From the NCBI RefSeq assembly GCF_022921095.1, contig NZ_CP095053.1, positions 248,001 to 312,000 on the forward strand: a DNA stretch of 64,000 nucleotides. The letters are read 5' to 3'. Shown in pieces: positions 51,501 through 59,974 of the stretch (positions are counted from its first letter, which is position 1; the number at the start of each line of letters is the position of its first letter). The stretch is from Hymenobacter aerilatus (GTDB lineage: Bacteria; Bacteroidota; Bacteroidia; Cytophagales; Hymenobacteraceae). Both the position numbers and the translations under genes were made by a program. The notes below the pieces were generated by a model. That model ran no database searches. It had not been told where the DNA came from and worked only from the letters and a program-made list of their open reading frames with translations.

Positions 51501-52305
51501 GCTGCTAGAATACAACTCGGCTGATGAGATTGGGCTGCTGGTGCGTGAGTACAATGGCATGCTGATGAAGCTGGAAGCCAGTAAGTTGGAGCTTGCGGCG
51601 CAGGAAAAAGAAGCCGCCTGGCGCGAAATGGCCCGACAAGTGGCCCACGAAATCAAGAATCCGCTCACGCCGATGAAGCTTTCGTTGCAATACTTGCAGA
51701 AAGCCATTGCGGAGCACCGGCCCAACGTGCAGGAGCTGATCGGGAAGATTTCGCAAACGCTCATCACCCAGATTGATGTGCTCTCGGATATTGCCACGTC
51801 GTTCAGCACCTTCACCAACCTACCCGCCATGCGTCCCGAGCGCCTGGATATTATTCCGATTCTGCGGCGGTGCGTGAGCCTGCACCAAAGCAATGCCATT
51901 GGCGGGCATCTCTACCTGCTACTGCCGGATGATGCTGATAGTGGGAACTATGAGGTGTTTGCCGATGAAAACCTGCTGGTACGTACTTTTAATAATTTGC
52001 TGATCAACGCGTTGCAGGCAGTGCCGCCGGGTCAGCACCCCGATGTAGGCCTGTGGTTGGAATATCAGCCGGACGGTCAGCACTTGCTGATTTGTGTGCA
52101 GGACAACGGTGCCGGTATCCCGCTGGAAGTGCAGGACAAGATTTTCAAACCAAATTTCACTACCAAAGAACAGGGTTCGGGTATTGGCCTGGCTGTAGCC
52201 CGACGCGGTATTGAAAGCGCAGGCGGGCGTATCTGGTTTGAGACGGAAGAGGAGGTAGGCACCACATTCTTCGTAGAACTGCCCTTGGCGCCGGAGAAGA
52301 AGTAA
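48571..52305 (+). CDS. Large multi-domain sensor histidine kinase (NtrY-like kinase core), TTG start
   Basis: The 1244-residue protein has helix 1 (8-25), an extracytoplasmic domain to ~195, a cluster of about seven helices (~200-475) and a second extracytoplasmic domain (~480-715). Two more helices frame a third sensor region (~800-930). A HAMP-like linker (~955-1005) leads to the kinase. The phosphoacceptor His is in VAHEIKNPLTPMKLSL (~1025); the ATPase boxes are NNLLINALQAVP, VQDNGAGIP and GSGIGLAVAR. An in-frame stop at 48559-48561 leaves only TTG 48571 or 48574 as start. No response regulator is adjacent. Confidence 0.92.
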   Translation: MLKSNRFFPLFLLLAAVLCFAGAYVSNQYAQRSGSLFRADALRLQNLLTEAELTARYEAETVVSSLRQYKPTFGELVSSTTYPCFVYEGEELVSWSDHTLEPDQALVDEQFREKMVEMRFGHYLVLRQVLGPYTVITYVPLEQHYGISNRYLRNGAGQALFRGMNIRLVPTSASPRLPRLYTDAGDYLFSVESLQPNPITGKYLPCFLLLLGLGCYLLCWWQMARRRFQAGKALSGAIVVILALVVLRAALLFAGLPFSLIELPLFDPRVYAASWLSPSLGDLLINALLLLVGAYYALLLFRRYRIVRRVRQVRSQLMRLLLGVVAVLGYFGLMVLLYQFFSNSFNNSQLVLDITQSIQVSGFKVLLCLALVLHGGAYMVGFFLLSQLFTASVRPTSKLSDVVLLSFFMLLFLPTGLILNQPYLTLLGLALLFFAVLRLTGLKQLVNVVPYQIYLFIFLMLAVISAVGALALYEFADQQLILSKQKVAGNLLIDNDLQGEYLLAERTRHMAADPRIQKVLANPFANQEVVRQKIDKYYLRDYFDKYEVAVTLFGPSGTTADSSIFLPALRRRLLANATLTDQKGIYLIRGSNSFSTRRYVALVPVPADSSRESTIVLELSLKKLTAYSVVPELLIDQKFFQPGLGPELSYAGYENNQLVYSEGDFDYVNQLTNSVLNDSRLYSSGLAINGFHHLGVKGPQQRLVIVTTPTYSFGNWLANFSFLFLLHTFFWLVCIGIYTLAQGHSLEVFRTNFSTKIQLFLNFGILVPLLIVSVATASQVTSSYKRDLLRAYERRGKAVQESLLRNRAILTDSANHSAIIDLAENVASITDTDLNLYDAHGMLQVSSQPLIFEAGLLSPLMNPQAMASLAEHGQPRKLLTEHAGTLSFNALYLPLRAGTVRAGKPAPVIGYVGIPFFDSEKDLDGKLIELISTSLNIFTVMFILFLILTFVASRILTAPLKLITAKLKQTTLTDRNELLEYNSADEIGLLVREYNGMLMKLEASKLELAAQEKEAAWREMARQVAHEIKNPLTPMKLSLQYLQKAIAEHRPNVQELIGKISQTLITQIDVLSDIATSFSTFTNLPAMRPERLDIIPILRRCVSLHQSNAIGGHLYLLLPDDADSGNYEVFADENLLVRTFNNLLINALQAVPPGQHPDVGLWLEYQPDGQHLLICVQDNGAGIPLEVQDKIFKPNFTTKEQGSGIGLAVARRGIESAGGRIWFETEEEVGTTFFVELPLAPEKK

Positions 52306-52306
52306 G

Positions 52307-52417
52307 ATGGTGAGTGGTGAACTTGTGAAAGGGTAGGGCTTATTAAGGGTGTAGTTTGCGCAAACGGCTCAATTAGAGCATCATATTCATTCTTTTACAA
52401 GTTCACAGCCTGCCCAT
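52307..52417. repeat. Spacer hairpin between the kinase and the outer-membrane protein gene
   Basis: Outer arms 52307-52331 and 52392-52417 pair best over TGAACTTGT.AAAG and less well outside. The loop holds AGTTTGCGCAAAC, a self-complementary core shared with the loop of the hairpin at 3262-3356. It begins two bases after the kinase stop codon. Confidence 0.65.
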
Positions 52418-52486
52418 TTCCGTTCGGCACGAATCGTGGGTAGGTGTGCGTTAGGTAGCAAACAGATACGGGCGAAACTGAATAGC

Positions 52487-55400
52487 ATGAGGAACAGCTT
52501 TACGCGTCAATTTTTGCGCTGGGGCTGCCTGTTGTTGCTATTCGTGGCGGCGCGGGGGCCACTGCTGGCTCAGGAGGCCGGTCCGCCCAGCACCCGCCGC
52601 TGCCGCTGGGTACAGCTGGCGCCTGCCCGCGACACGGCCACGTTTCGCCTACCCGACTCGCTAACGGTAGTCCCTACCTCCGTGACAGTACCGGGCCACA
52701 CAGTAGCCTATGATGCGCGCACCGATACCTACCAGTTTCTGCGTCAGCGCACGCGCTACCCCTCGCCTGAGCCGGGGCAGCCCGACCTTATTCTACCCCG
52801 GCAAGAGGCCGATTCGGTACTGGTGTGTTACCGGGTGCTACCGTTGGCGCTGGCCGCGCCGCGCTACCGGCGTCCACGCAGCTTGTTGGATAGCGTGGCC
52901 TTTCGGGAAAAGCCTGTGGGGTACGAAGATTTTGCAGTGAAGGAGCAGATTCTGAATACGCCGGGCATCAACAAAACCGGCAATCTGTCGCGGGGGGTGT
53001 CGTTTGGCAACACGCAGAACGTGTTTGTCAACTCTGCCCTGAACCTGCAACTGGAGGGCAAGCTCACGGACAAAATCAACCTGACGGCGGCCATTTCCGA
53101 CCAAAACGTGCCGTTTCAGCCAGAAGGAAATACGCAGCAGTTGCAGGAATTTGACCGGATTTATGTGACGCTCACGCACCCTAACTGGAGCCTGACGGCT
53201 GGTGACGTGGTGTTGCGCAACAAGCCCGACTATTTCCTGCGCTACTACAAGAACATTCAGGGGGCAGCTATTGAAGCCAACTTCAAGCAGGGCCCGCGGG
53301 CGCGCAGCAGCACCGTGGTAGCAGCTGGTATGGCAAAGGGTAAGTTTGCGTCTATCGACGTGTTGCCCATCGACAACGTGCAGGGACCTTACCGGATGCG
53401 CGGCCCGAATGGGGAGCAGTTCATCATCCTGCTGGCCAATTCCGAGCGCGTGTACCTAGACGGCCGCCTGCTGACGAGGGGATTCGACTTCGACTACATC
53501 GTAGACTATAACCAAGCGGAAATTACTTTCACTCCCAACCATCTCATTACCAGTAATTCGCGCATCAAGGTAGAGTTTGAGTATTCTGACTTCAACTACT
53601 CTCGTTCGCTCACTACCCTTAGTCATTACCAGCAACTAGGCAAATTGCAAGTGCGGGCCAACTACTACCGCGAGGCCGATAACCCCGATAACTCGCCCAA
53701 CCTGACGCTGAGCGAGGCTGACCGCGCCCGTCTGCGCAGCATCGGCGACAACGTGAACTTGGCGACTACCTCCGGCGTCGATTCGGTGACCTACAACCGT
53801 AACCAGGTGCAGTACAACCGCAACGTCATCACGGATGCCAATGGCGACCGGCGCGTGGTATACCAGTTTGCTACCGGTGCCGACACGCTGCGGGGCGTCT
53901 ACAATGTGCGCTTTACCAACCTAGGGCCTAACCGGGGCGATTATGTGCTGAGTACAGTCAATAACGATGTGACTGCCAACGGGCAGGTGTACCGTTATGT
54001 GGCGCCCGTGGGCGGCGTGTCGCAGGGGAGCTACGCGCCGGTGCGCCTGCTGCCTACCCCGCTGCTCAAGCAAATGGCTACGGCCGGGGCTACCTATCAG
54101 GTTGACTCAACGGCCAGTGTATTTGTAGATGTGGCGTCGTCGCAGTTGGATGTGAACCGGTTTTCGCCGGAAGCGGCGCAGGGACAGGCCATGCGGGTGG
54201 GTTACGCTGTGCAGAACCGCCGCATCAACCTGCCGGGCCTGCGCGACTACCGCTTGCAGAGCGACCTGACGTTTGAATATACTAGCCATCGATTTTCGCC
54301 GATTGACCGGTACCGCGACATTGAGTTTGACCGTAACTGGAGCAACAACATCAATGGCTCAGTAGCCGCTCAGACCAACACCACCAGCCTGACGCCGCGC
54401 GAGGATAATATTCTGAATTTTTCGGTGGGTGCGGTGAAGGATATCAATAACAGCATCAGCTACCACTTGAGTCGGCGCTACCGCGCTAAGGAGGTAGACG
54501 GTACCCAGCACTGGCTTGAGGCGGCGCACCAGTTGGGCAACGTTCAGCTGCGCGGCAACCTGTTTCTGTTGAACGCGCAGGTAGGGCGGCGGGAGTCGAA
54601 GTGGGCGCGGGGCGAGGCCACGGCGCGCTACGTGGCCGGCCCTGTGGTGCCCGGTTACGCCTACCGCTTCGATAAAAACCGCGTGGCCCTACCCAACGGC
54701 GACTCGCTGTTTACGGCTAACTACTACGACGAGCACCAAGTGTTTGTGCAGAGCCGCGATTCGGCCCGCACCCGCTTCCGCCTCGACTACACTTATCGCC
54801 GCGACCAGACGCCTCTGAACAATGAGCTGCAAACCCGCGGCCGTGCTCAAACCTGGCAGGGCTCGTTGGCCAGCCGCATTGGCCGCAACCAGGATATTGC
54901 GCTGGTAGCCACCTACCGCGACCTGGTAGCCCGCGACAGCGCCCGCCAGCGCACGGTGCTAGGTAAGATAGACTGGAACGCAACCTTCCTCGACAACGTG
55001 TTTCGCTCGGAGTTGAATTACAGCGTGGCTACTGGCCGCGAGCTGCGGCGGGACTATTCCTTCCTGCCCGTCACCAACGGCCAAGGCACGCACTACTACG
55101 GCGGCGACGCCGACGGAAACGGCCGCCAAGACAAGGACGAGTTCTTTGAGGCGCCTACCTCAGATGCGCAGTATCGCACATACATCAAGGTGTATTTGCC
55201 CACTGATCAGTACATTACGGCCTATACCAACCGCCTGAGCTACCGCTTGAGCACCACCGCACCCCGGGGTTGGCGCGAAGCAGGCAAGCTGCTGAGCTTT
55301 GTGGCGCGGTTCTCGGCCATTACCACTATCACGCTCGACAGTCGCACTACCGACAACAGCCTGCGGGCGCGCCTGAATCCGTTTTCCTATCAAGTAGAGG

Positions 55401-56074
55401 ATAACCAGCTACTAGGAATGAACAAGTTACTGCGCAATACGCTGTACTTCAACCGCTCCAACCCAATTTTTGGGGCGGAGCTGACGGCCCAGCAAACCCA
55501 GCAGAAGGTACTGCTCACGCAGGGTTTCGATATCCGCAATCTGGCTTCGCAGAGCTTGTTGCTGCGCCGCACGCTGGCTCAGCAATTTACGGGGCGTTTC
55601 ACAGTATCGCGGAGCGTGCGCGGCAACGAGTCGAGCTACCTGGACACGCGCAACTACCGGCTGCGGCTCTACGAGGTTGCCCCCGAAATCAGCTACCAGC
55701 CCAGCAGCACCTTGCGCTTCACAGGTACGTATCTGCGCACCGTAAAGCAGAACACTTTTAAAGACGGTACCGACGCCGACGCTCGCGGTGCCTTCGATCA
55801 GCTAGGCCTCGAAACGCGCGTGAGCCAGGTGAGCAAGCGTACCATCACGGCCGCTACACGCTACGTGCGGGTAGGGTTCGACGGCGACGTAGCCTCGGTG
55901 GTGGGCCTGGAAATCCTGCAAGCCCTGCGCCCTGGTAATAACATCACCTGGAATCTGAATCTGGAACAGCGCCTCAGCAATGGCCTCAACATCACAGTAG
56001 CCTACGACGGCCGCAAGCCCAACGGCCTACAAGCTGTGCACACAGGTAGGATGCAGGTATCGGTGTTGTTTTGA
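52487..56074 (+). CDS. Large outer-membrane-type beta-barrel protein, uncharacterised
   Basis: The 1195-residue protein has a signal peptide (LLLLFVAARGPLLAQ) and a beta-rich body: a small N-terminal domain (to ~145), a segment with GINKTGNLSRGVSFGNTQN, then repeated aromatic/polar beta strands ending in GRMQVSVLF. The segment GFDFDYIVDYNQAEITFTP resembles a motif in large Bacteroidota surface proteins such as SprA, but overall identity with SprA is not claimed. No TonB box or plug is evident. I chose the ATG at 52487 because it starts the signal peptide. It follows the sensor kinase and may be cotranscribed. Function is unknown. Confidence 0.8.
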   Translation: MRNSFTRQFLRWGCLLLLFVAARGPLLAQEAGPPSTRRCRWVQLAPARDTATFRLPDSLTVVPTSVTVPGHTVAYDARTDTYQFLRQRTRYPSPEPGQPDLILPRQEADSVLVCYRVLPLALAAPRYRRPRSLLDSVAFREKPVGYEDFAVKEQILNTPGINKTGNLSRGVSFGNTQNVFVNSALNLQLEGKLTDKINLTAAISDQNVPFQPEGNTQQLQEFDRIYVTLTHPNWSLTAGDVVLRNKPDYFLRYYKNIQGAAIEANFKQGPRARSSTVVAAGMAKGKFASIDVLPIDNVQGPYRMRGPNGEQFIILLANSERVYLDGRLLTRGFDFDYIVDYNQAEITFTPNHLITSNSRIKVEFEYSDFNYSRSLTTLSHYQQLGKLQVRANYYREADNPDNSPNLTLSEADRARLRSIGDNVNLATTSGVDSVTYNRNQVQYNRNVITDANGDRRVVYQFATGADTLRGVYNVRFTNLGPNRGDYVLSTVNNDVTANGQVYRYVAPVGGVSQGSYAPVRLLPTPLLKQMATAGATYQVDSTASVFVDVASSQLDVNRFSPEAAQGQAMRVGYAVQNRRINLPGLRDYRLQSDLTFEYTSHRFSPIDRYRDIEFDRNWSNNINGSVAAQTNTTSLTPREDNILNFSVGAVKDINNSISYHLSRRYRAKEVDGTQHWLEAAHQLGNVQLRGNLFLLNAQVGRRESKWARGEATARYVAGPVVPGYAYRFDKNRVALPNGDSLFTANYYDEHQVFVQSRDSARTRFRLDYTYRRDQTPLNNELQTRGRAQTWQGSLASRIGRNQDIALVATYRDLVARDSARQRTVLGKIDWNATFLDNVFRSELNYSVATGRELRRDYSFLPVTNGQGTHYYGGDADGNGRQDKDEFFEAPTSDAQYRTYIKVYLPTDQYITAYTNRLSYRLSTTAPRGWREAGKLLSFVARFSAITTITLDSRTTDNSLRARLNPFSYQVEDNQLLGMNKLLRNTLYFNRSNPIFGAELTAQQTQQKVLLTQGFDIRNLASQSLLLRRTLAQQFTGRFTVSRSVRGNESSYLDTRNYRLRLYEVAPEISYQPSSTLRFTGTYLRTVKQNTFKDGTDADARGAFDQLGLETRVSQVSKRTITAATRYVRVGFDGDVASVVGLEILQALRPGNNITWNLNLEQRLSNGLNITVAYDGRKPNGLQAVHTGRMQVSVLF

Positions 56075-56083
56075 TTATTATTC

Positions 56084-56187
56084 TTTGTCATCCTGAGCTT
56101 GCGAAGGACCTTCTCACGCTAGAACAAGTCGTTGTTACGAGCATCGTGCTGACGTGAGAAGGTCCTTCGCAAGCTCAGGATGACAAA
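56084..56187. repeat. Copy 2 of the TGTCATCCTGAGC inverted-repeat element
   Basis: Arms 56084-56118 and 56153-56187 are perfectly complementary over 35 bases with a 34-base loop. The loop starts like copy 1 (CTCACG..AGAAC) but its second half differs. It lies between convergent genes, 9 bases after one stop codon and 8 bases before the other, and probably acts as a two-way terminator. Confidence 0.92.
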
Positions 56188-56195
56188 AAGTAAGT

Positions 56196-58304
56196 TTACG
56201 GTAAACCGTTTAACAACCGTTGCAAAGCTGGCAGCATGGCCAGCTCCGCTTGCCCGGCCGGTGCTTTAGCGGCTTCCAGCTGCTGTTGTGCGGCCTTTTT
56301 CCAGGCGGCGGTAGGCGTCTGGCCTTGCTCTAGCAGTTGCAGCCGCTCCAAGGCCAGCGCCGAAAGGGCGCTCAGACGGGCCGAAAGCGGCCCATACTCA
56401 CGCAGGCTGGCTGAGGTGTTGAAGAGCAGTTGGAGTTTCACATCGTTGGCCTGCCACTGCGTGAGGGGCGCCCGCACTGCCGCCAAGGCCGGTAGGGCGG
56501 CGGGTAGGGGGGAAGCGGGGGTAGTACCTACCTGCGCCAACAGGGCATCTACCGCTGCGCTAAATTCCCGCGCCGCGTCCGATTCGGCGGGGGCCGCATC
56601 TACTAGGCGGTTGAGTGGGGTTTGGGTTGTGTATTTCATACCCTGAAAGTGGCGCTTGTACTCCTTTACGGGTTCTAGCACGCTGGCAAACGTGCGGAGC
56701 GGTGCCACGGGCTGCCCGGCGGCTAGCTGGCGCAGCAACTGCTCCGGCACGCGCCGGTGCCGAATGCCCAGCCGTTCCAGCTGCGCCGATACCAGCGCAA
56801 GACGACGGTACATATCTGGCACATCCGTGACGGTAGCCGGCGACCAAAACCGCTCCGCTATGGCCGCGGTGCGAGGCCAAATGCGGCTATCCACGATGAC
56901 GCTATCCGCAAACTCAGCCCACATGGTGGCCTCGCCACCCAGCACCAGTTTCTTCTGGGCCTCGGTGAGCGGGGCGTCGGCGGGCAGCGGGTCGACGGCA
57001 TAGTGGCTGGCGGCCGAGTAGTTCAAGTCGATGTAGTAGCCGTTGGAGAGGATGGCTGTGTGGTTGGTCTTCACGGCATCATACAGGCCTTTTTTGCCTC
57101 GCCAGCTCTGAATCACGGCCGATTCGGGTAGGCCTGGTCCCAGGATTTCATCCCAGCCCACCATCTTCTTGTTGTACTTGGTGAGCATAGCGAGAATGCG
57201 ACGGTTGAAGTAGGTTTGCAGGGCGTGCTTATCGGGCTGTCCATTGCTTTTCACCAGCTTCTGTTCCTTCATGAACTGCACAATGCGCGGATTGCGCAAC
57301 CATTGGCGTCCGTCATTCTCGTCACCGCCAATGTGGAAATACGGGTCAGAAAATAACTGCGTCATCTCGCCTAAGAGCGTGTCTATCAGCGTGTAGGTGG
57401 TTTCGCGGGTAGGGTCCATGGCAATGTTGAGCACGCCCCAGCGCGTGGCCACGCCGTAGGTAGAGTCGTTGGAGGCCAGCTCGGGGTAGGCGGCCAACCA
57501 GGCCGTAGCGTGGCCCGGCATGTCGAACTCTGGCACCACCCGAATGCCCCGCGCCGCTGCATAACGCTGCACCTCCCGCACCTGGGCCTGTGTGTAAAAC
57601 TGTCCTTCGCCGCCTACCTGCGCCAAGCGCGGCAACCGCTGGCTTTCCACCCGAAAGCCCTGATCATCCGACAAATGCCAGTGCAGCACGTTCAGCTTCA
57701 CGGCCGCCATAGCATCCAGATTGCGCTTGATAAGGGGCACGGGCATGAAGTGCCGGGCTGCATCAATCAGCAGCCCCCGCCACCCAAACCGGGGCTGGTC
57801 CTGAATATCAACTTCCGAGAAGTACAGCGCATTTTTATCTTTGGTCACGAGCTGTTCCAGCGTGGCCAGCCCGCGCAAGGCACCCAGGCTAGTAGGGGCG
57901 GTGAGAGAAATGCCCATAGGCGTCACGCGCAGGGCGTAGCGCTCCTCATCGCCATTGGCCATGCGGCCCGGCTTGCCGTACCGGATGCTGAGGGTAGGGG
58001 GCGTTTGGTTGGCCGCTGGTTTGGCTTTGGCGGGTGGCCGAGTAACACCAAGCTGCCGTAGCAGACGAGTTTGTACGCGCCGTGCCGCTGCCGCCACCGC
58101 GGTATCCGGCTGCGTATCGGCAGTGATGTGGTAAGAAAAGGTGTTGCGCAGGGGTATCCGCGCCGCGCCCCAGGTGGCCGTGGCGGGCACCGGCATTAGT
58201 TGATGCGTAGGAGGGGTAGGAGCTAACTGGGCCTGACTAGCTACTGCAGAAAGCAGTAACGATAAGAAAATCAGTCCGCAACGAGAAAAGGAAAGCATAC
58301 GCAA
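56196..58304 (-). CDS. Exported beta-N-acetylhexosaminidase (GH20)
   Basis: The 702-residue enzyme has a signal peptide (ends ASQAQ, ~25), a GH20b N-terminal domain (~30-155) and the GH20 barrel (~160-510): RGLLIDAARHFMPV, LNVLHWHLSDDQGFRVES, VPEFDMPGHATAW and the catalytic Asp-Glu in FHIGGDEND. A helical C-terminal region (~560-702) is variable. It removes terminal GlcNAc or GalNAc from chitin fragments, glycans or murein turnover products in the periplasm or outside. The start codon is ATG at 58304, or 58298 two codons later. It converges on the gene ending at 56074. Confidence 0.95.
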   Translation of the reverse strand: MRMLSFSRCGLIFLSLLLSAVASQAQLAPTPPTHQLMPVPATATWGAARIPLRNTFSYHITADTQPDTAVAAAARRVQTRLLRQLGVTRPPAKAKPAANQTPPTLSIRYGKPGRMANGDEERYALRVTPMGISLTAPTSLGALRGLATLEQLVTKDKNALYFSEVDIQDQPRFGWRGLLIDAARHFMPVPLIKRNLDAMAAVKLNVLHWHLSDDQGFRVESQRLPRLAQVGGEGQFYTQAQVREVQRYAAARGIRVVPEFDMPGHATAWLAAYPELASNDSTYGVATRWGVLNIAMDPTRETTYTLIDTLLGEMTQLFSDPYFHIGGDENDGRQWLRNPRIVQFMKEQKLVKSNGQPDKHALQTYFNRRILAMLTKYNKKMVGWDEILGPGLPESAVIQSWRGKKGLYDAVKTNHTAILSNGYYIDLNYSAASHYAVDPLPADAPLTEAQKKLVLGGEATMWAEFADSVIVDSRIWPRTAAIAERFWSPATVTDVPDMYRRLALVSAQLERLGIRHRRVPEQLLRQLAAGQPVAPLRTFASVLEPVKEYKRHFQGMKYTTQTPLNRLVDAAPAESDAAREFSAAVDALLAQVGTTPASPLPAALPALAAVRAPLTQWQANDVKLQLLFNTSASLREYGPLSARLSALSALALERLQLLEQGQTPTAAWKKAAQQQLEAAKAPAGQAELAMLPALQRLLNGLP

Positions 58305-58609
58305 GTGGGATGGGAGAACCGCAAGGTACTCCTACCAACGCAAACAGCCTGCCGGAGCCCTTGCCGGAATTTCTCGTAGAGGTTCGCACTCGCTCGGCTG
58401 TGCCGAGTGAGGACTACGCTTGAGGGGCTCTGCCCCGAATCCGGATGCGCCGTTTGGGCAGAGCCACGCTACCGCCAAGCAAACGCGCGCAGCAAAGCTG
58501 CTAGGGCGTAGTCCTCACTCGGCACAGCCGAGCGAGTGCGGAGGATTTGGTTAATCGTTGAACTCCGGGAACCTCTGCGCTTCCCTCCACGAGCCACTGC
58601 GGGAAATCC
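58305..58609. other. Intergenic region between the DUF58 and GH20 genes
   Basis: The 305 bases contain no gene and are dominated by the 156-bp inverted-repeat element at 58385-58540. Weak outer pairing is also present (AGAGGTTC at 58378-58385 with GAACCTCT at 58569-58576). I cannot identify the GH20 promoter with confidence. Confidence 0.5.
58385..58540. repeat. 156-bp MITE-like element with perfect 35-bp terminal inverted repeats
   Basis: Bases 58385-58419 and 58506-58540 are exact reverse complements over all 35 positions. Inside, GGCTCTGCCC (58426-58435) and GGGCAGAGCC (58456-58465) form a nested perfect 10-bp stem. The sequence is unrelated to the TGTCATCCTGAGC element. No coding frame is present and no clear target-site duplication flanks it. 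It may be a non-autonomous transposable element or a large structured terminator. Confidence 0.85.
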
Positions 58610-59947
58610 TCAAATCAGCCCTCGCGCCTTAAATTCCAGATAGCGGTTGAGCGTGTTGATGGTAAGTTGCTCGGGCGCCGTGAGTAGCGCATGGATACCG
58701 TAGCGCTGCAACTCCAGCACAATCTGCCGTTTCTCCTGGGCAAATTTCTCAGCAATGGTTTGATTATATACGTCCTCGGTGGTTTGGGCCGGCGCGTCCA
58801 AGAATTGGTGCAACTCCGTATTCTCGAAGAACACTACTAGCAGCAAATGGTCCTTGGCTAAGCGGCGCAGGTAGGGTAGCTGGCGCTGCATCCCGCTCAG
58901 CGTCTCGAAGTTGGTAAATAGAATTAGCAGGCTACGCTGGCGGATATTGGTCTTGATGGCCGTATAGAGTGTTTCGAAGCTGGTTTCGAGGTACTTGGTG
59001 CGCTGACGATACAGTACTTCCAGCAGCTTGCGCAGGTGGCCGCTGCGGCGCTCAGCCGGTACCAGGGCGCTCAGCTTGTTGGCAAACGTCACCAGCCCGG
59101 CTTTGTCGTGCTTGAGCAGGGCAATATTACTGACCACCAAGGTAGCGTTGATGGCATAGTCGAGCAGGCTGAGGCCGTGGAAGGGCATGCGCATCACCCT
59201 ACCCTTGTCGATGAGGCAGTATACTTGTTGAGCGCGCTCGTCCTGAAAGTGGTTAACTACCAGCGCGTCGGTGCTGGCGCCAGCGCGACGGGCGGTGGCT
59301 TTCCAGTTGATGTTGCGCGGGTCGTCGCCGGGCACGTAGGGCCGGATTTGCTCAAACTCCATGCTGTGCCCTACCCGCCGAATACGCTTCACGCCCACCT
59401 CCGTGAGGCGGTTGCTGATGGCCAGTAGCTCGTACTGCCGCATTTGCAAAAACGATGGGTAGACCGGTACCAGTTGGTCTTGTCCATAGCGGAAGCGCCG
59501 GCGCACTAGCCCTAGCGGCGAGGCCACAAACACATTTACGGCCCCAAACGAGTACTCGCCGCGCTTAGTAGGCCGCAGCTGATAGCGAATCACCTGCGTT
59601 TCGCCTGCCTTCAACGCCGCTCGAAACAGCACATCGCGCCGCTGAAATTGATGCGGAATTTCATCAATGGTTTTGGTGTAAACGGCGAAGCGGTAACGAT
59701 TTTCGAGGTAGATGGCAATGTCGTTGTCGGAGCCGTTGGCGAGCTTTTCGCCCATGACCCGCCGCCCAAATACCTGCCCACCAGGAGCGTACAGCAACAG
59801 CGCATCCAGTGCCACTAGCACCACCAGCAGCCCTAGCACCACCTGCATCGGCCCCAGCAACGAGGGTAGGAAAAACGCCACTACAAAGCCGGTCGTCAGT
59901 GCTGCGAGCAGGATGAAAAAGCGGGTGGTGAGGAAGAGGGATTTCAT
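58610..59947 (-). CDS. DUF58 domain protein
   Basis: The 445-residue protein has two N-terminal membrane helices (about 8-50) and the DUF58 core with the hallmark PGDDPRNINWKATARR (partly shown) near residue 208, followed by a von Willebrand-like fold (VYCLIDKGRVM, LLILFTNFETL). DUF58 proteins partner MoxR ATPases in Bacteroidota and other bacteria. Their role is probably chaperone-like or stress-related, with no defined substrate here. It is downstream of moxR with an inverted-repeat element in between. Confidence 0.93.
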   Translation of the reverse strand: MKSLFLTTRFFILLAALTTGFVVAFFLPSLLGPMQVVLGLLVVLVALDALLLYAPGGQVFGRRVMGEKLANGSDNDIAIYLENRYRFAVYTKTIDEIPHQFQRRDVLFRAALKAGETQVIRYQLRPTKRGEYSFGAVNVFVASPLGLVRRRFRYGQDQLVPVYPSFLQMRQYELLAISNRLTEVGVKRIRRVGHSMEFEQIRPYVPGDDPRNINWKATARRAGASTDALVVNHFQDERAQQVYCLIDKGRVMRMPFHGLSLLDYAINATLVVSNIALLKHDKAGLVTFANKLSALVPAERRSGHLRKLLEVLYRQRTKYLETSFETLYTAIKTNIRQRSLLILFTNFETLSGMQRQLPYLRRLAKDHLLLVVFFENTELHQFLDAPAQTTEDVYNQTIAEKFAQEKRQIVLELQRYGIHALLTAPEQLTINTLNRYLEFKARGLI

Positions 59948-59974
59948 CTGGTTTCAGAGGCGAGTAAGAAAACG

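Noticed and set aside
57510-58061. 183-codon plus-strand frame opposite the GH20 gene
   Set aside because: Antisense to the catalytic barrel of an intact GH20 enzyme; composition is typical of a shadow frame.
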